A stretch of DNA of 56,190 nt. Origin: Sphingomonas sp. (lineage in GTDB: Bacteria; Pseudomonadota; Alphaproteobacteria; Sphingomonadales; Sphingomonadaceae). Positions 1-8,276 of the stretch are shown in pieces. The position numbers were made by a program, and so were the translations under genes. The stretch spans positions 1 to 56,190 of the forward strand of contig NZ_JACDDV010000007.1 of assembly GCF_013816785.1 (NCBI RefSeq). The letters run 5' to 3'. Under the pieces are notes generated by a model. The model did no database searches, was not told where the DNA came from, and saw nothing but the letters and a program-made list of their open reading frames with translations. The first letter of the stretch is position 1. Every line of letters starts with the position of its first letter.

Positions 1-168
1 GCCCTGGGCAGCCGGTTGCTGTTCGAACCGGAACTGGGCGTAGGAATGCGCCTGGCGCCTCGACTGACAGCCGAGGCCAGCCTCGTGCATTTGAGCCATG
101 GGCAGCTGTTCGGCGGGCAGAACCCCGGCATCGACAACGTCGGGGTTCGCCTCAACCTGGCGCTCTAG
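1..168 (+). CDS. Acyloxyacyl hydrolase / PagL-like lipid A deacylase, C-terminal part
   Basis: Only the last 55 codons are in the window; the reading frame is open from the first base to a TAG. The fragment contains VHLSHGQLFGGQNPGID and then VGVRLNLAL. PagL-family outer-membrane beta-barrels remove the 3-O-acyl chain from lipid A. They carry their catalytic His and Ser as H-x-S close to the C-terminus, and end in an NPG turn plus a final barrel strand. H-L-S is present here, so the visible part looks catalytically competent. The family call is from motif memory; another small barrel protein is possible but less likely. Confidence 0.65.
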   Translation, partial: ALGSRLLFEPELGVGMRLAPRLTAEASLVHLSHGQLFGGQNPGIDNVGVRLNLAL

Positions 169-185
169 GCGCTTATTTGAAGGTA

Positions 186-221
186 TCGGCCGGCGGCCCG
201 GGGCGTTGGGACGCCGGCCGA
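186..221. terminator. Hairpin between convergent genes
   Basis: A perfect 10-bp inverted repeat (TCGGCCGGCG ... CGCCGGCCGA) with a 16-nt loop lies between the stop of the PagL-like gene and the stop of the fasciclin gene. It could end transcription from both sides. There is no U-tract, so it is not a textbook intrinsic terminator. Confidence 0.45.
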
Positions 222-226
222 CCTCG

Positions 227-775
227 CTACGGCATCAATACCGTGTCGATGACATGGATGACGCCGTTCGACTGCATAACGTTGGCAATAGTGATCCGCG
301 CCGAGCCGCCCTTGGCGTCGGTGATCCGCCAGCCCGATCCAGCCTTGGTGAACTTCAGGTTCTCGCCCTGCACCGTCTTTAAGGTCGCGGTGCCGCGATG
401 CTTGGCGGCCATCGACGCAATCTGGCCGGCGGTGATCCGGCCGGGGACAACGTGGTAGGTCAGGATCGAGGTCAGTGTCGCCTTGTTCTCCGGCTTGACC
501 AACGTCCCGACCGTGCCCGCGGGAAGTTTGGCGAAGGCGGCATTGGTCGGCGCGAACACGGTAAACGGACCCTTGGACGACAGCGTGTCAACCAGGCCGG
601 CGGCCTTGACCGCCGCGACCAGCGTCGTGTGGGCCTTCGAGTTGACCGCATTCTGGACGATATTTTTCGTCGCGTACATGGCGGCCCCGCCGACCATCGG
701 GTTCTTGGCGGCAGCCGGCGCCGCGATCGCCGCGGCGGCAAGTGCGGCGAGGACAAGACGGTTGACGTTGAGCAT
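227..775 (-). CDS. Secreted fasciclin (FAS1) domain protein
   Basis: This 182-residue protein has a signal peptide (MLNVNRLVLAALAAAAIAA, cleavage likely after PAAA) followed by one FAS1 domain. FAS1 hallmarks are visible: FTVFAPTNAAF around residue 75, then a YHVVPG block, and a C-terminal NGVIHVIDTVLMP. FAS1 domains mediate adhesion or protein-protein contacts outside the cell. The ATG at 775 was chosen because AAGGGAA precedes it and the signal peptide starts there; the longer open frame upstream has no such support. It sits 83 bp after the anti-sigma gene on the same strand. That order (ECF sigma, anti-sigma, fasciclin) suggests it is a target of that sigma factor. Confidence 0.88.
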   Translation of the reverse strand: MLNVNRLVLAALAAAAIAAPAAAKNPMVGGAAMYATKNIVQNAVNSKAHTTLVAAVKAAGLVDTLSSKGPFTVFAPTNAAFAKLPAGTVGTLVKPENKATLTSILTYHVVPGRITAGQIASMAAKHRGTATLKTVQGENLKFTKAGSGWRITDAKGGSARITIANVMQSNGVIHVIDTVLMP

Positions 776-832
776 GACATATTCCCTTTTTGCCGATGAG
801 CGCCGCATTGGCGTCTCGGGGGGAGATACGAC

Positions 833-852
833 GCATCCGCCCGCGCGGATGC
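833..852 (-). other. Perfect hairpin in the anti-sigma/fasciclin spacer
   Basis: GCATCCGC-CCGC-GCGGATGC forms an 8-bp perfect stem with a 4-nt loop, between the anti-sigma stop and the fasciclin start. It has no U-tract. It could stabilise or separate the two parts of a common mRNA, or act as an operator. Confidence 0.4.
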
Positions 853-858
853 AGCCAG

Positions 859-1545
859 TCAGACTTTCGACAGTGCCCCGCTGGCGATGACCGGCCCGGT
901 CGGCGCGCCGGTCGGCGATCCGCCCACAGGCTCGATCGAGACGGCGAAGGTCGTGCCCGGTGCGAACGGCGCGGCCGCCTTGGCGTCGGCGACAATGTCG
1001 GTCCCGGCGGCATGGAACAGGCCCAACGGTTGCGGCGCATTCGTGCCGGCGATGGCCCACAGCTGCGCATCGTGCCCGGCGGGAATGTCCATCGGCCCCG
1101 GCATTGTCAGCCTGCCGGCCCGGGCATCATAGACCGCGACCACGGGCATATCGCGGCCGGGAAGCGAGAAAGCAGCCACCAGCGGCGCCGGGGTCGGCTG
1201 GACAGCCGGCGTCGGACCAACGGTCGGGTCCGGCCTGAGCAGCACCACTCCGAGCAAACTTGCCGCGGCCAGCGACGAGACGATGGCCGTCGGCCTCCAC
1301 CATCGCCCAGCCAAGGATAGCCGCCCGTCAATTCTCGCCTCGATCCGCCTACCAAGAGCGGCCGATGGCTCAATCGCGGGGATGCTGGCGAACAAGGCAG
1401 CGAACCGGTCACGCCATCTTTCGACCTCGCGCGCGAAATCCGGCTCGGCGAGTTGGCGTCGCAATGCTGCCGCTCGATCGTCGCCGGCGAGCAAGCCGAG
1501 CGCCTGCTCAGCGGCCATTACGTCGCGGTCGGAGGGCTCAGTCAT
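859..1545 (-). CDS. Anti-sigma factor, RskA/ChrR-like
   Basis: This 228-residue protein has a cytoplasmic N-terminal half rich in short helices (AEQALGLLAGDD near the start, then FAREVERWRDRFAALF). A single membrane span follows (about residues 90-108, IVSSLAAASLLGVVLL), and then a Pro-rich periplasmic part. This is the RskA type of anti-sigma: the cytoplasmic domain holds the ECF sigma factor at the membrane until a periplasmic signal arrives. It overlaps the sigma gene, as expected for a cognate pair. Of two adjacent ATG codons the second has better spacing from GAGGG. The extracytoplasmic C-terminal domain (residues 110-228) fits RskA. The signal it senses cannot be read from the sequence. 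Confidence 0.85.
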   Translation of the reverse strand: MTEPSDRDVMAAEQALGLLAGDDRAAALRRQLAEPDFAREVERWRDRFAALFASIPAIEPSAALGRRIEARIDGRLSLAGRWWRPTAIVSSLAAASLLGVVLLRPDPTVGPTPAVQPTPAPLVAAFSLPGRDMPVVAVYDARAGRLTMPGPMDIPAGHDAQLWAIAGTNAPQPLGLFHAAGTDIVADAKAAAPFAPGTTFAVSIEPVGGSPTGAPTGPVIASGALSKV

Positions 1546-2161
1546 CATAACCCTCGTCGCTACTCAGGCAGTTCTTGAGGTGCATGAGCCCACGCCGGAC
1601 CCAGCTTTTCATCGTTCCGAGAGGCACCGATCGTTGCTCGGCGAGGTCGGCATAGGTCAGGCCATTGAAGAAGGCGGTGCGGATCGCGTCTCGCTGCCGT
1701 TCCTCCAGCTTGTCGAGGCACAGGTGAAGCCTGGTTTCCTGTTCGTCGAGCAGCATCCGGTCTTCTGCACTGACCCGCTCGTCGGGCAGGTCGTCGATCT
1801 CCTCTACCGGCGCGAGGCGATGGCGCCCGGCCGAGCGGCGCCAGTCAATCGCGCGGTTGCGCGCGATTGTCGCCAGCCAGCTGATCGGGCTGGCCCGCCC
1901 CGGTTCGAACGCCCCCGCCCTCTTCCAGATGGTCAGGTAGACCTCGCTCAACACATCCTCCGCCGCGCCCCGCTCGCCGCAGATACGCAGGCACACGCCG
2001 AATAGCTTCGCCGACGTCAGGCGATAGAGGGTGCGGAATGCATTGCGGTCCTCGGCTCCGGTCGCGACCAGTGCCTCGACCAGCCGCTGGCGCGCTTCAT
2101 CGGCATCGGATCGTGAGGGTGCGGAGTTCACGCCGGCGATCGTAGTCGGCCTGCAAATCAA
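1538..2161 (-). CDS. ECF-family RNA polymerase sigma factor (sigma-70 family)
   Basis: Region 2 is recognisable (FRTLYRLTSAKLFGVCLRI, then AAEDVLSEVYLTIWKRA and SWLATIARNRAIDWRR). Region 4 follows (RQRDAIRTAFFNGLTYADLAEQ and GTMKSWVRRGLMHLKNCL). There is no region 1 or 3, the ECF layout. The open frame begins at a TTG. A GTG ten codons in (before NSAPSRSD) is an alternative, and neither has a strong ribosome binding site. It is coupled to the anti-sigma gene and follows DUF4142 by 20 bp. In mycobacteria SigK-RskA controls the fasciclin proteins MPT70/MPT83; the same gene types are adjacent here, so control of the fasciclin gene is a reasonable inference. Confidence 0.88.
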   Translation of the reverse strand: MICRPTTIAGVNSAPSRSDADEARQRLVEALVATGAEDRNAFRTLYRLTSAKLFGVCLRICGERGAAEDVLSEVYLTIWKRAGAFEPGRASPISWLATIARNRAIDWRRSAGRHRLAPVEEIDDLPDERVSAEDRMLLDEQETRLHLCLDKLEERQRDAIRTAFFNGLTYADLAEQRSVPLGTMKSWVRRGLMHLKNCLSSDEGYDD

Positions 2162-2181
2162 TCACAATCCAGCGGTTGGCG

Positions 2182-2718
2182 TTAAAAACGCTTGATGGCC
2201 TCTAGCTCGGCAGCGAACACCGGGGCAGCCATTGCCGCAACCGGCCGCAGGGTCGGGCTGGTCCCGTACCGCTCATATTGACGATGCATCGAAAGCGTTT
2301 GCGACAGGACGCGTTTCATTTGACTAACATAGACTCCACCCGGGTCGCCGCTCGCGGCCAGCTCCTCGAGCATTGCGTGATCGGACGGAAGCAGCGCGGC
2401 CGATGGCAACAGATTCAGGCGACGGCCGGCAAACGACAGCTGCGACCCTACCCCTTGCTGCTCAGCTTGAGACTTGCGGGCGAACTGGCCAAGCCCCGTA
2501 TCGCCTTCCCGCGCGAGGACCTGTTCCGACGCCTTGATGATGAACAGGGATGCCGATGCGGCCCTCGCCATATAATCGGTGGGGCTGATCGCGATCGATC
2601 GAACGACCGGCGCGGCGGCAACCGGGCGAGGCAGAGCGGGTTGGTTGCTCGAGCAACTGGGCAGTGCGAGAGCGGATATCGCTCCCAAGGCCAAAGCGGC
2701 AATGCGCACTAGTCTCAT
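2182..2718 (-). CDS. DUF4142-type lipoprotein
   Basis: This 178-residue protein has a lipoprotein signal (MRLVRIAALALGAISALAL then PSC, Cys near residue 22). The body reads SPTDYMARAASASLFIIKASEQVLAR, then GLGQFARKSQAEQQ and YVSQMKRVLSQTLSMHRQYERYG. That is the helical pattern of DUF4142, a ferritin-like helical-bundle family of unknown function found in the periplasm. Its start lies 2 bp after the fumC stop. The ribosome binding site (GGGGAGAT) is inside the end of fumC, so it is translated from the fumC transcript. The sigma factor gene follows by 20 bp. Confidence 0.7.
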   Translation of the reverse strand: MRLVRIAALALGAISALALPSCSSNQPALPRPVAAAPVVRSIAISPTDYMARAASASLFIIKASEQVLAREGDTGLGQFARKSQAEQQGVGSQLSFAGRRLNLLPSAALLPSDHAMLEELAASGDPGGVYVSQMKRVLSQTLSMHRQYERYGTSPTLRPVAAMAAPVFAAELEAIKRF

Positions 2719-2720
2719 CT

Positions 2721-4115
2721 TTATCTCCCCAGCATATTTTGCGGCTTGACCACTCGATCGAAGGTCTCCCCATCGACCAGTTTCAATTCCAGCCCCGCTT
2801 CTTTCAAGGTCAGCCCGTTCGAATGGGCGTGCTTGGCAATCTTGGCGGCATTGTCATAGCCGATTTCAGGAGCCAGCGCGGTGACCAGCATCAGCGACTT
2901 GTTCATCAGCTCATCGAGCCGCGCCTCGTCCGGTTCGAGTCCGTCGAGCGCCCGCTCGGTAAAGCTTTCCATGCCCACCGACAGCAAATTGATCGAGCGG
3001 ATGACGTTCGCGCCAATGAGCGGCTTGAAGACATTCAGTTCCAGATGCCCCTGCAACCCGCCGATGGTCGCCGCGACATGGTTGCCCATGACCTGCGCCG
3101 CGACCATCGTCAGCATTTCGCACTGGGTCGGGTTGACCTTGCCCGGCATGATCGAGCTGCCCGGCTCATTCTCGGGCAGCTTCAATTCGCCGAGGCCGCA
3201 ACGCGGACCCGATCCGAGCAGGCGGATGTCATTGGCGATCTTGCTCAAGGACACGGCAATCGTGTTGAGCACCCCCGACAGCTCGATCAGCGTATCATGC
3301 GCGGCGAGTTCGGCGAATTTATTCGGCGCCGAGGTAAACGGCAGGCGGGTTAGGTTGGCGACTTCCTTGGCGAACGCTTCGCCGAATCCCTGCGGCGCAT
3401 TGAGGCCCGTCCCGACCGCGGTTCCGCCCTGCGCAAGGCGAAGGACGCGCGGCAGCGCGCCTTCGACCCTGGCGATATTGTCCTCGATCTGCGCCGCGTA
3501 GCCCGAAAATTCCTGGCCAAGCGTCAGCGGGGTCGCATCCTGCAAATGGGTCCGGCCGATCTTGACAAGGTGATCCCATCGTTTGGCTTGATCCGCCAGC
3601 CGGGCGTGGATTTTCCGCAACGCCGGCAGCAGCTGGCGATAGGCGGCGATCCCTGCAGCGATGTGCATCGCAGTCGGAAAGCTGTCGTTCGACGACTGAC
3701 CCTGATTGACGTGGTCGTTGGGGTGGACCGGCTCCTTGCCGCCCTTGTTCCCCGTCAGTTGTTCGTTGGCGCGCCCGGCGATCACCTCATTGGCGTTCAT
3801 GTTCGACTGAGTACCCGACCCGGTTTGCCAGATGACCAACGGAAATTGCCCGTCGAGGTCGCCGCGGGCGACTTCGGCCGCTGCTTGCTGGATTGCCTCT
3901 GCCAGCTGCGGATCGAGCCCGCCGATGCGCGCGTTCACCCGCGCCGCCGCCTGCTTCACATAGCCCAGCGCGTGGACGATCTCGGCGGGCATCCGCTCAC
4001 GCTCGCCGAATGGGAAATTGGCAATCGAGCGTTCGGTCTGCGCACCCCACAGGCTGTCGCCGGAAACCTCGATCGGTCCGAAGCTGTCGGTCTCGGTCCG
4101 GGTGATGCTCGACAT
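2721..4115 (-). CDS. fumC: Class II fumarate hydratase (fumarase C)
   Basis: The enzyme converts fumarate to L-malate reversibly in the TCA cycle without an iron-sulfur cluster. The 464 residues match the usual length. Visible family blocks are [17 protein letters not shown] (substrate site), [20 protein letters not shown], and the signature [11 protein letters not shown] around residue 325. The ATG at 4115 has GGAGG at good spacing; the open frame extends upstream but that part is unlike fumarase. The gene heads a run with DUF4142 and the sigma factor. The sspB gene is 91 bp upstream on the same strand. Confidence 0.96.
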   Translation of the reverse strand: MSSITRTETDSFGPIEVSGDSLWGAQTERSIANFPFGERERMPAEIVHALGYVKQAAARVNARIGGLDPQLAEAIQQAAAEVARGDLDGQFPLVIWQTGSGTQSNMNANEVIAGRANEQLTGNKGGKEPVHPNDHVNQGQSSNDSFPTAMHIAAGIAAYRQLLPALRKIHARLADQAKRWDHLVKIGRTHLQDATPLTLGQEFSGYAAQIEDNIARVEGALPRVLRLAQGGTAVGTGLNAPQGFGEAFAKEVANLTRLPFTSAPNKFAELAAHDTLIELSGVLNTIAVSLSKIANDIRLLGSGPRCGLGELKLPENEPGSSIMPGKVNPTQCEMLTMVAAQVMGNHVAATIGGLQGHLELNVFKPLIGANVIRSINLLSVGMESFTERALDGLEPDEARLDELMNKSLMLVTALAPEIGYDNAAKIAKHAHSNGLTLKEAGLELKLVDGETFDRVVKPQNMLGR

Positions 4116-4206
4116 TTTTCCTCCGTCATCCCGGCCTGCAGCCGCGATCCACCTTTGCTCTGTCACCGGCGACGTGCTCGAATGTCCCCAGGACATTTTG
4201 CGCGCG

Positions 4207-4689
4207 TCACTTCTTTCTGGTGAAATCCACCGAAACGACGTTCGACCCGTCCTCGACCGTCTCGGCGAGGGGCGAGTCATTTTCCGGCTCGTCATGGTCC
4301 TCATGGCCGTCAGCCGCGCCATTGGCCTGGAATTTAAGGCTGAAATCCACCGCCGGGTCGACGAAGTCGGTGACTGCGGCGAACGGCACGGTCAACGTCG
4401 ACGGCACTCCGCCGAAGCTGAGGCCCACGGTAAAGATGTCACCCTGGACTTTCAAATCCCAGAAGCGGTGCTGGATGACGATCGTCATCTCATCGGGGAA
4501 GCGCTCGGCGAGATGCTTTGGGATCGACACACCCGGCATGCGGGTCTTGAAGGTGATGTAGAAATGGTGCGCCCCCGGCAGCCCGCCGACCTGCTCAACC
4601 TCGTGAAGCACCCGCCCGACCACGTCGCGCAGAGCTTCCTGGACGATCTCGTCGTAGGGAATCAAACTTTCAGGTGTGTCGTCGGCCAT
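4207..4689 (-). CDS. sspB: SspB-family ClpXP adaptor protein
   Basis: This 160-residue protein is of the alphaproteobacterial SspB type. A folded substrate-binding domain (about residues 1-115, with [16 protein letters not shown] and [16 protein letters not shown]) is followed by an acidic linker ([10 protein letters not shown]). The C-terminus ([12 protein letters not shown]) ends in a basic peptide of the kind that docks on ClpX. SspB delivers ssrA-tagged peptides to the ClpXP protease. The start was placed at MADDTPES. The gene is divergent from the HIT protein with only 54 bp between them. Confidence 0.9.
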   Translation of the reverse strand: MADDTPESLIPYDEIVQEALRDVVGRVLHEVEQVGGLPGAHHFYITFKTRMPGVSIPKHLAERFPDEMTIVIQHRFWDLKVQGDIFTVGLSFGGVPSTLTVPFAAVTDFVDPAVDFSLKFQANGAADGHEDHDEPENDSPLAETVEDGSNVVSVDFTRKK

Positions 4690-4743
4690 CGCTTTTCGTG
4701 GTAGCGAGCATCGCCAACCGGTCAAGCGGAGTATGATTGTTCG

Positions 4744-5121
4744 ATGCCGATCGATGCCAAGCGGCCCTATGAAGAGGGCAATATCTTTGCCCGCGTCCTG
4801 CGCGGTGAACTGCCCAACAAGACCGTACTGGAGACCGAGCACAGCCTCGCCTTCCACGATATTTCACCGCTGGCGCCGATCCATGTACTGGTGATCCCCA
4901 AGGGGCCCTACGTTAGCTGGGACGATTTCGCCGCCAAGGCGTCGGATGCCGAAATCGTCGATTTCGTCCGCGCGGTGGGCGAGGTGGCGCGAATGACAGG
5001 GGCCAACGCGCAGGGCTATCGCCTCCTTTCCAACGTCGGCAAACGGTCGGGCCAGGAAGTCCCCCACCTCCATGTCCATGTCTTCGGCGGAGCGCCGCTG
5101 GGGCCAATGTTGGCGCGATAA
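4744..5121 (+). CDS. HIT-family nucleotide-binding hydrolase
   Basis: This 125-residue protein contains the histidine triad HLHVHVFGG around residues 106-114 and the upstream HVLVIPKGPY strand. It is the HINT branch of purine nucleoside phosphoramidate hydrolases. The length is typical. It is soluble and cytoplasmic. The physiological substrate of bacterial HINT proteins is generally not settled. It is followed by an amino acid permease after about 90 bp, with no sign of a shared function. Confidence 0.9.
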   Translation: MPIDAKRPYEEGNIFARVLRGELPNKTVLETEHSLAFHDISPLAPIHVLVIPKGPYVSWDDFAAKASDAEIVDFVRAVGEVARMTGANAQGYRLLSNVGKRSGQEVPHLHVHVFGGAPLGPMLAR

Positions 5122-5210
5122 CAGGGGATTGCGCCCGTCGAATGAGGCGCTAGGTTCCTGTCCCAAACAACGGCGCCTTCGACCAGCGCCGCCATTGTAA
5201 GGGGAATGAT

Positions 5211-6779
5211 ATGCTGCTCGACCGCGTTAAATCGCTCGACGCCATTTTGGCGACTGCCGAGAAGAAGGGGCTGCACCGCTCCTTGGGCGCGTTTCAGCTG
5301 ACCCTGCTCGGCATTGGCGCGGTGATCGGCACGGGCATTTTCGTGCTGACGTCGGAGGCGGCGCAAAAGGCCGGCCCGGCAATGATGTTGAGCTTCATCA
5401 TCGCTGGCTCGGTCTGCGCGGTCGCGGCTCTGTGCTATTCCGAACTCGCCTCGATGGTCCCGGTATCGGGCTCGGCTTACACCTATACCTATGCCGTGAT
5501 GGGCGAGCTGCTGGCCTGGATGGTCGGATGGGCGCTAATCCTTGAATATGCGGTTGGAGCATCGGCCGTCGCGGTCGGCTGGTCGGGCTATTTTGTGGGG
5601 TTGCTCAAAAGTTGGGACATCATTGTCCCGACCGCCCTCGCGGTAGGCCCGACTCAGGGCGGTATTTTCAATCTGCCGGCAGCGGCGATTGCTATCCTTG
5701 TTACCCTGCTGCTGATCCTCGGCACCAAGGAAAGCGCGCGCTTCACCGCGGCGCTCGTGCTCGTCAAGGTGTTCGCCTTGACCGTGTTCATCATCCTTAC
5801 CTTGCCGGTGCTCAACGGCGCTCACTTCACGCCCTTCATTCCGAATGGATGGGGGACCTATGGAGTTGTAGGTGCGGCTTCGTCGATCTTCTTTGCCTAC
5901 GTCGGGTTCGACGCTGTCTCGACCGCCGCCGAAGAAACCGTCAACCCGCAACGCAATGTCCCGATCGGCTTGATCGGCAGCTTGCTGTTCTGCACCATCT
6001 TCTACCTGCTGGTATCAGCCGGCGCGATCGGGGCGATGGGGGGCGACCCGGTCCGCTCCGCCGCCGGCGTCGTGCTGGCGCCCGGCTCGACTGAGCTAGC
6101 CGCCCAGTGCCAGGCGATTGTCGCCAGTGGCGCCAACGAACCTTTGGTCTGCTCGAAAGAGGCATTGGCCCATGTTCTCCGCTCGATCGGCTATCAGCGG
6201 ATCGGCGACCTGATGGGCGTGGCCGCTTTCATTGCCCTGCCATCGGTCGTGCTGATGATGATGTTCGGCCAAACCCGTGTCTTCTTCGTGATGGCGCGCG
6301 ACGGGCTGCTCCCCGAAAAGCTCGCCAGCGTCCACCCGAAGTTCAAGACCCCGCACGTCGTCACCGCCTTCACCGGCGTCGTGGTGACGCTGGCGGCAGC
6401 CTTCCTTCCGGTCGGCAAGCTGGCCGATTATTCCAACTCGGGCACGCTGTTTGCCTTCGCTATGGTCGCGCTGGCGGTGCTAGTGCTGCGCAAGAAGGAT
6501 CCGGGCCGCCATCGTCCGTTCCGCACCCCTGCGGTTGCGATCGTCGCTCCGCTGGCAATCCTGGGCTGCCTTGGCCTTTACCTCTACCTGCCGTTTCTGG
6601 CGCAGATGGTGCTGTTCGGCTGGGGCGCGCTCGGCTTGATCGTCTACTTCGGCTATTCGCGTGGTCACAGCCACGTCGGCCGCGGGATCATCGAGGTGCA
6701 TGAGACCGACAGCGATGCCCCACCTTTGCCGGTCCCGCCGATGCCCGGCGCGCCAACGCCGGGTGGAACGCAGGCCTGA
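5211..6779 (+). CDS. APC-superfamily amino acid permease
   Basis: This 522-residue membrane protein has 12 or more hydrophobic segments. The first contains the APC substrate-binding motif IGAVIGTGIFVLTS (about residues 37-50), followed by AGPAMMLSFIIAG and ELASMVPVSGSAYTY. FAYVGFDAVSTAAEETVNPQRN around residue 240 is typical of the cationic amino acid transporter/YfnA branch. It probably imports an amino acid by proton symport or exchange; the substrate cannot be fixed. An ATG preceded by AAGGGGAATGAT sets the start. A clear terminator follows the gene. Confidence 0.92.
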   Translation: MLLDRVKSLDAILATAEKKGLHRSLGAFQLTLLGIGAVIGTGIFVLTSEAAQKAGPAMMLSFIIAGSVCAVAALCYSELASMVPVSGSAYTYTYAVMGELLAWMVGWALILEYAVGASAVAVGWSGYFVGLLKSWDIIVPTALAVGPTQGGIFNLPAAAIAILVTLLLILGTKESARFTAALVLVKVFALTVFIILTLPVLNGAHFTPFIPNGWGTYGVVGAASSIFFAYVGFDAVSTAAEETVNPQRNVPIGLIGSLLFCTIFYLLVSAGAIGAMGGDPVRSAAGVVLAPGSTELAAQCQAIVASGANEPLVCSKEALAHVLRSIGYQRIGDLMGVAAFIALPSVVLMMMFGQTRVFFVMARDGLLPEKLASVHPKFKTPHVVTAFTGVVVTLAAAFLPVGKLADYSNSGTLFAFAMVALAVLVLRKKDPGRHRPFRTPAVAIVAPLAILGCLGLYLYLPFLAQMVLFGWGALGLIVYFGYSRGHSHVGRGIIEVHETDSDAPPLPVPPMPGAPTPGGTQA

Positions 6780-6802
6780 GCTGCCGTTTCGAAAATTGAA
6801 TG

Positions 6803-6830
6803 AAAGGGGAGGCTTCGGCCTCCCCTTTTT
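6803..6830. terminator. Bidirectional intrinsic terminator
   Basis: AAAGGGGAGGC-TTCG-GCCTCCCCTTTTT is a stable stem with a UUCG tetraloop and a T-run on one strand and an A-run on the other. It ends the permease transcript. On the opposite strand it ends the adenosine kinase transcript, whose stop codon lies at its edge. Confidence 0.93.
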
Positions 6831-7824
6831 ATGACAAAAGGTTGCCCGCCAGCGCCTTGAGGTCCGCTTCCGGCCGCGCGCCATAATGCTGGACAACCTC
6901 GGCCGCGGCGATCGCGCCGAGCTTGAGCGAGGCCTTCAGCCCCAGCTCGCGCGCCTGCCCGGCGAGGAACCCCGCCGCGAACAAGTCACCGGCGCCGGTG
7001 GTGTCGATTAGCTGCTCGATCGGCTCGGCAGGAACCGCAGCGCGTTCGCCGCCGGCGACCGCGACCGCGCCGTGCTCGCCGCGCGTGATCACTAGCACAG
7101 AAACTTTCGGCGCGACCATCGCGACGGCGCCATCGATATCCTTGGCTCCGGCGAGCTCCAGGATTTCGGCCTCGTTGGCGAACAAGATGTCGATCCTGCC
7201 CGCGTCGATCAGCCGTTTGAAATCGCCGCCGTGACGGGAAACGCAAAAGCTGTCGGACAGGCTGAACGCGACTTTGGTTCCGGCAATTCGGGCGGCATAG
7301 ATCGCCAGCTCCATCGCCGCACGCGGTTCGACCGGATCCCACAGATAGCCTTCGAGGTAGAGTATCTTCGCCGAAGCGACTTCGTCCGAACGGATGCTTT
7401 CGCTGCCGAGACGCTGCGCCGCTCCAAGGAAGGTGTTCATCGTCCGCTGGGCATCCGGAGTGACGAGTATCAGCGATCGTCCCGTCGCACCGACATCGGC
7501 TCGCCGCGCCGTCCGAAACTCAACGCCTTGCGCGCGGATGTCATGCTCGAAAATCCGCCCCAACTGGTCGTCCGCGACCTGGCCGATGAACGCGGCCTTC
7601 AAGCCCATCGCGGCCAGACCCGACGCCGTATTGCCGGCGCACCCTCCCGACAATTCTCGCCCCGGCCCCATCTGGCCATAGAGCCGCACCGCCTCGGCCT
7701 CGTCGATCAGCCGCATCGATCCCTTGTCCAGTCCTTGGGCGGCGAGAAAAGCATCATCGGCATCGGCGATCACGTCGACGACCGCATTGCCCACGCAAAG
7801 CACGTCGAAACGGTGTTGGGTCAT
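6829..7824 (-). CDS. Adenosine kinase (PfkB-family sugar/nucleoside kinase)
   Basis: This 331-residue PfkB-fold kinase shows the N-terminal signature GPGRELSGGCAGNTASGLA and the C-terminal catalytic signature DTTGAGDLFAAGFLAG, whose Asp is the catalytic base. The N-terminus (RFDVLCVGNAVVDVIADAD) and length fit the adenosine kinase branch common in alphaproteobacteria. It would phosphorylate adenosine to AMP for purine salvage. A related sugar kinase specificity cannot be excluded. It is divergent from the small lipoprotein gene. Confidence 0.85.
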   Translation of the reverse strand: MTQHRFDVLCVGNAVVDVIADADDAFLAAQGLDKGSMRLIDEAEAVRLYGQMGPGRELSGGCAGNTASGLAAMGLKAAFIGQVADDQLGRIFEHDIRAQGVEFRTARRADVGATGRSLILVTPDAQRTMNTFLGAAQRLGSESIRSDEVASAKILYLEGYLWDPVEPRAAMELAIYAARIAGTKVAFSLSDSFCVSRHGGDFKRLIDAGRIDILFANEAEILELAGAKDIDGAVAMVAPKVSVLVITRGEHGAVAVAGGERAAVPAEPIEQLIDTTGAGDLFAAGFLAGQARELGLKASLKLGAIAAAEVVQHYGARPEADLKALAGNLLS

Positions 7825-7925
7825 TAAATCTCGATCCTGCTGAAAGGGGTAAGCCGCGCCGCCTAGCGGCGCCGGGTCCGCGCCGCAAGCTTGCCAGCAT
7901 CCCCAAGGCCCGCCACAACGCGGCC

Positions 7926-8276
7926 ATGCGCCGCCTCATTCCCGCCTCTGCCCTGCTCCTCGCCGGCTGCGCCACTGCCCCGCCCGTGCCGGTCGTTCCG
8001 GCCAAGCCGGCGGTGGTCGAGACATCCGAGCAGGGCGCGCTTATCGGGCTCGGCGCCAACGAGCTTGTCGCGCGCCTCGGAACGCCGCGACTTCAGATTC
8101 GCGAGGGCGACGGCACCAAACTGCAGTTCTCCGCGCCGGCCTGCATCCTCGACGCCTACCTCTACCCGCCGCCGGCCGGCCAGGGGATCGGCCGCGTCAC
8201 CCACGTCGACACCCGCACGCGCGATGGTCGCGCCACCGATCAACTCCGCTGCCTCACCGCGATAGAGACGCGCTGA
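7926..8276 (+). CDS. Small putative lipoprotein
   Basis: This 116-residue protein has a short lipoprotein signal (MRRLIPASALLLAGC, lipid on Cys15) and a Pro/Val-rich linker. A small domain follows: ELVARLGTPRLQIREGDG and then LQFSAPACILDAYLYPPP. The 'L-x-x-x-LG-x-P' start followed by a strand that reports a formatted value resembles SmpA/OmlA-like small lipoproteins, but I do not recognise a defined family. The 3' end overlaps the 3' end of convergent queG by 23 bp. Confidence 0.65.
   Translation: MRRLIPASALLLAGCATAPPVPVVPAKPAVVETSEQGALIGLGANELVARLGTPRLQIREGDGTKLQFSAPACILDAYLYPPPAGQGIGRVTHVDTRTRDGRATDQLRCLTAIETR

Noticed and set aside
776-1060. N-terminal extension of the fasciclin ORF to 1060
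   Set aside because: It overlaps the anti-sigma gene, has no protein-like content, and the signal peptide plus ribosome binding site lie at 775.
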